From Hepatocystis sp. ex Piliocolobus tephrosceles (Eukaryota; Apicomplexa; Aconoidasida; Haemosporida; Plasmodiidae): a DNA stretch of 26,115 nt. Below the pieces are notes generated by a model. That model had not been told where the DNA came from and searched no databases. It saw only the letters and a list, made by a program, of their open reading frames with translations. Position numbers and translations under genes: made by a program. The DNA lies in assembly GCA_902459845.2 (NCBI GenBank), contig CABPSV020000132.1, forward strand, positions 1 through 26,115, given 5' to 3'. The stretch's first letter is position 1. Every line of letters begins with the position of its first letter. Positions 22,202-26,115 of this stretch are shown here, in pieces.

Positions 22202-25200
22202 AATAAATAAATAAATAAACTTATTACAATGTTACAAACAAGTATAAAAAATTGTCCATTGTTATGCATGCATCAAAAATATATGTATATAATACATATA
22301 CGTGTGTGAAAAAAAAATATATGCTTAAACTCCCTACATAATTCATTTTTTTTTTTTTTTTTACCTTTTTTTTTTTTTTTCCCCCCCCTTCCCCATTTTG
22401 TATGAGTAGTTAAGCAAGCAAGGTTTCATGTACGGAGGATATAATAAAAAGAAGTATGGTATTTATACAATTTATAATAAGGTAAAAGAATTAAAAGAAG
22501 AAGAAAAAAAAGAGAAAGCTACTATAGAAGAGTTAACTAATAATATTGAAAAAGTTGATGAAGAATTAAGAACAATTTATAATAATAAGTCAACTATATT
22601 AACTGAGAAAAATGGATGTATAGCAGCACTTAATGAATTAACGAATAATGTACATGTGAATGATGAAAATTTTAGAATAACAACAGATAAAATAGAATCT
22701 TTAAAAGAAAAAAAAAACCATTTAGAAGAGTATAAAAATAAATTAAAAACACAAATCTTACAATTAAGAAATAGTAATTTAAATCCACATATATCAGAAC
22801 AAAGAGTTGTTGATATTAATGTCATAAATGATGAAATTAAAAAATTAAAAGCTGAGCTAAATACAGTTAGTAATGAATATGATGATTTTAAAAATAAATT
22901 GGACATGTTATATCAGAAAAGAAATGAGGTAAAAAATTTTTTTTTTTTTTTTTTTTTTTTTAATTTTTTTTACGTTTTCGTTTAACCCATGCTAATTTGT
23001 CGATACGCAGGGGTTTATTACATATTTGATTGTGTGGATTTTTGTGTTTTGCGCAGTGTGATACAAATATATACATGGAGGAATATGAAGACATAGACAT
23101 CGATGAAAACTATCATGAACTGGAAAATATAAAACACGAGATTGATAGAGTAAGCAAAAATATAACACATATGGGAACAATTAAATAAGAACAAATGGCA
23201 TAGTACATAAATATATGCACATATATATACATATATATATGTGTGTTTTTTTTTTTTTTTTTTTTAATAGATCGAAAAGGGTAAAATACACTATGAAGAA
23301 AAAATAAGACAATTAAATGTAATAGAATAAAGAACAACATCAAAATGCATATATGTATATTATATTTATAATCGAATTAAATAAATTCTTATATTTTTAT
23401 TTACCCTTATTTTATTCACTTTTTTATTTTACTCACTTTTTTATTTTACTCACTTTTTTATTTTACTCACTTTTTTATTTTACTCACTTTTTTATTTTAT
23501 TAACTTTTTTGTTATTTACACATATTTACAGAAAGAAATAGATGTTACAAAAACAAATATAGACAAAATCCTAATAGAAGAGAAGAAATATAAAAAACAA
23601 ATTTTGAATTTATGTCATCAAATGAATCAAATAAATGAAGATATTAAAATTTTAGAGTAATATAAATAAGTCATTTAAATATGTATACATGTTACACTAC
23701 CTATATATGTATACACATATATACACATATTGTACACATTTTGTGTTTTATACATGTACATTATCTATACGATTTATATACATATATAGTACATATAACT
23801 TTTTTATTTCATTTCTTTTTTATACACTTATAGGGGAAAAGAAGAAAATATTAGAAAAAAAAAAATCATATTACCTCAAGGAACAAAAGAATCGGAAGAA
23901 TATAAAAATTATGATAAAGAAGAGTTATCTGCGAAGCTTAAATCAATAACATTGGTAAAAAGCGCATAAATAAAATACTATATGTATATGTATATCTATA
24001 TATATATGTATATATATACACATATGTTTTTTTTTTTTTTTTTTCTCATGCTATATTTTAATTATTTACATCATCGCATTCACCTTTCTCTTATTTTTTT
24101 TTTATATACAAAATAATACAGGAATTAAAAAAATATTCAAGCGTAAATGAAAAAGCGGGTGATAAGCTCAACATGTTAATGAGTAAGTTTTAATTAAAAT
24201 GAAAGAAAAAATATTTTTAAAAAAATTATAGTTTCATATTTAAAATTGAATACACAATTGATATACCAGTACTGTTGTCATTTATTGTTACCATATATAT
24301 TGTTGTTATTGATAATTTTATTCTATTTTTATCAGGTGATTTTAATGAATTGAAAAAAAGGAATGAAGAAATCGGCTCTTCTTATAAAAATATTAAAGAA
24401 ATGATACAAGTAAAATTTTAATTATTGAACAGTCTTTTTTTTTTCTATATATACATATGCATATATATATATATATATATATGTGAACATATTAAACAGT
24501 AAATTTTAATTTGTCCTATTTAACTTGCTCAATTTATTAATTTTTTTTTTTTTTTTTTGTCTCTATACGTATATAACTTTTTCTCTTTTGACAGCATATT
24601 GGGAAGAAAAAAGATGAGGCTTTAGAGGCTACATACATTAAAATAAATAAATACTTTTCAGAGTATTTTTCATTACTTTTTAAAAACAGAAAAGCTTGTT
24701 TGGTTAGTTCTATTTGTATATATATATATATATGTATGTATATATACCTACACCCATACATCCTTATATCGATACAAATTAACACACTTTTTTACTAGCA
24801 TATCTAATTATGTCAGTTTTACATTTAAACAAACATTTTGTAAAATAATATTTTTTTTTTTTTTTTCTTTTTTTGAAGATGTTGAAAAGAATGACAGAAA
24901 GAGATTATAAAGAACATTTAAGGGAAATGAGTGAAAAAAAAATAAGGAGAAAAGTAGTAGATGATGAAGGTATGTAAAAACATAATCAGACCAACAATTC
25001 ATATATGTACACATGTGCATGTATGTTTGTGCGTGTATACATAAGTTAATAATATATATTTTTAGGAGATATAAATTTGTTTTTTTCAACACTTACCTTT
25101 TTTTTTTTTATAGCATATATTGATAAAATAACTGGAATATCAATTAATATCACATCAACTGATGATGAAAAATCGAATTACACAATTCAAGAGTTATCAG

Positions 25201-25547
25201 GTAATTGAATCGAATAGGATTATATACAGATACATATGTAAATATAAATATTGACATAATTGGAAACATATTGTAAGGTAGTTTTATATTTACTAGCTTA
25301 CATAGTTACAATTTTTTTTTTTTTTTTTTTTTTTTTTGCAGGGGGAGAAAGGAGTATTGTTTCTATTTGTTTATTTTTATGTTTAAACAAAATTGATAAT
25401 TTTTCTTTTTTCTTTTTCGATGAAATCGATGCTGCTTTGGATACAGTTCACAGGGATAATCTTTCATTACTGTATGATCAGGATAAAAAAAGAAAAAAGA
25501 AAAAGACTTTATAATATTGAATTTGTCTATATTTGGAGTTATAGTTA

Positions 25548-25578
<31 letters not shown>

Positions 25579-25671
25579 TCTTTATTTTAAAATCACATTT
25601 TTATTTATTTATTTTATTTAGGTTAAAAGAACTAGCTAGCAGGGGAACACAATTCATTATTACAACATTCA

Positions 25672-25723
<52 letters not shown>

Positions 25724-26001
25724 GATAAAACAGGATTAGAAAAAAAATTAAGATGTAATATTGTTTGTATAGTCACATAAATCAACACATTTATAAACTC
25801 AAATAAAGTTGTTTATTTTATTTATTTATTTATTTTATTTTTTTTTTTTTTTGCAAACACAGAAAGGAGCTATTAGAGTATTGTGAAAATCTGTATATAG
25901 TCAAAATAATCAATCGAGAAAGTTACATAACAAAAGGAACTAAAAATGAGGCCTATGAAATAATTAGCATTGTAAGATACATACATATATATAATATTTA
26001 A
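19069..26001 (+). CDS. SMC3: SMC3, cohesin ATPase subunit, 19 exons
   Basis: SMC3 pairs with SMC1 in cohesin, the ring that holds sister chromatids together until anaphase. Exons are: 19069-19156, 19525-20522, 20767-20883, 21051-21276, 21437-21558, 21751-22137, 22410-22928, 23057-23149, 23271-23318, 23532-23656, 23834-23954, 24122-24182, 24336-24409, 24595-24702, 24879-24969, 25114-25200, 25342-25471, 25622-25672 and 25863-26001. Phases agree at every junction, giving about 1194 aa (human 1217). The N-terminus MYIKQIRLKGFRTY matches SMC3, and the split codon after Ile29 restores Walker A GFNGSGKS (31-38). Next come LHEG and VEIIFDNS, then coiled coil. The hinge (about 490-665) includes DTVLENHYFTLIVED and KQGFMYGGYN. 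A second coiled coil follows, with LPQGTKESEEY matching human LPQEAFEKY. The C-terminal head has signature LSGGERS (1087-1093), Walker B FFFFDEID (1111-1118), ALD (1120-1122) and FIITTFRKELLE. The stop follows a possible donor (GTAAGA at 25972), so the last nine residues are uncertain. Confidence 0.93.
20524..20586 (+). repeat. ACATGCATAC-type repeat in SMC3 intron 2
   Basis: Directly after the donor of intron 2 a series of ACATRCAT units with CATAC spacers runs to about 20586. It is one of the few G/C-containing repeats in the introns and is not in an exon. Confidence 0.6.
20887..20917 (+). repeat. poly(A) run at the 5' end of SMC3 intron 3
   Basis: Thirty-one A residues follow GTT at the inferred 5' splice site (20884), then a TA microsatellite. 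Read as coding it would give poly-Lys before a stop, so it is treated as intron. Confidence 0.85.
22153..22199 (+). repeat. poly(A) run, 47 nt, in SMC3 intron 6
   Basis: This starts 15 nt after the donor GTAAGA at 22138. The same intron also holds T-runs and a C-rich pyrimidine tract (22380-22395) before the 3' splice site at 22409. Confidence 0.85.
23417..23518 (+). repeat. 17-bp T-rich minisatellite in SMC3 intron 9
   Basis: Units of CACTTTTTTATTTTACT start at 23417, 23434, 23451, 23468 and 23485 and are followed by a degenerate copy. The array ends close to the 3' splice site at 23531 and consists almost entirely of pyrimidine plus single A residues. Confidence 0.85.
25675..25722 (+). repeat. 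poly(A) run, 48 nt, abutting the 5' splice site of SMC3 intron 18
   Basis: The donor is AG|GT followed at once by 48 A residues. This is the longest homopolymer in the window. Its exact length is likely to vary between reads and isolates. Confidence 0.9.
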
Positions 26002-26115
26002 AGAAAAACAAAGTTTATCCTACTTATGTAATGTTTCACTACGAATGGAAACTAAATTGTGGAAAAAAAAAAATAAATAAATAAAATAAATAATAATAAT
26101 AATAATAATAATAAT
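26002..26115. other. right edge, after the SMC3 stop
   Basis: Short A/T-rich tail ending in an ATAATA microsatellite. It is the 3' UTR of SMC3, or an intron if the donor at 25972 is used. Confidence 0.5.

Noticed and set aside
22265..22272. TGCATGCA motif as an ApiAP2 site
   Set aside because: A single 8-mer inside an SMC3 intron. Palindromes of this kind arise easily here and no promoter context supports it.
22577..22906. 109-codon minus-strand frame
   Set aside because: Antisense to SMC3 exon 7, which has clear hinge and coiled-coil coding on the plus strand.
1..26115. Defence system, mobile element or CRISPR array
   Set aside because: The window is eukaryotic nuclear DNA. No recombinase, transposase, terminal inverted repeats or spaced direct repeats were seen, and the tandem arrays are contiguous microsatellites and minisatellites.

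Overview
The window looks like nuclear DNA of a Plasmodium species. It is extremely A+T-rich, with long homopolymer A and T tracts, many short T-rich introns, lysine- and asparagine-rich proteins and apicomplexan-type gene structures. Amino-acid homopolymers are modest compared with P. falciparum, and poly(A)/poly(T) runs of 30 to 48 nt are common. A non-falciparum species (for example the malariae, ovale or avian-parasite type) is therefore possible, but I cannot fix the species from sequence alone. I see no rRNA, tRNA, CRISPR or transposon.

Layout from left to right. (1) 1-1915: T-rich non-coding sequence with a few short, less biased islands (about 690-815, 978-1049 and 1251-1305) that may be the 3' end of a gene entering from the left. 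(2) 1916-2811, +: a four-exon gene for EMC6, a subunit of the ER membrane protein insertase, 110 aa. (3) 3536-3949, -: a small two-exon gene of unknown function, 65 aa, visible only when a 30-nt first exon is spliced on. (4) 5420-6510, +: a five-exon calmodulin-like protein of 150 aa whose four EF-hand loops are all degenerate. (5) 6511-12410: about 6 kb without a convincing gene. At its centre (about 8590-9375) lies an almost pure A/T block with short tandem repeats and a 356-bp stretch with no G or C at all. This is what a Plasmodium centromere core looks like. (6) 12533-17730, +: a four-exon gene for a 1602-aa helical-repeat (PPR-like) protein with a signal peptide and a basic leader suggesting apicoplast import. 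Upstream ORFs and a perfect palindrome sit in its leader, and a 14-unit 11-bp minisatellite starts just after its stop codon. (7) 19069-26001, +: SMC3, the cohesin ATPase subunit, about 1194 aa in 19 exons. All expected parts are present: Walker A, coiled coils, hinge, signature motif and Walker B.

The genes do not form a pathway. They are ordinary housekeeping genes flanking what I infer to be a centromere, and the cohesin subunit gene happens to lie in its flank. All exon coordinates were worked out by eye from splice signals, reading phase and family similarity. The joined reading frames close without frameshift in all five gene models. The main uncertainties are the last codons of SMC3, the reality of the small minus-strand gene and the left-edge islands.
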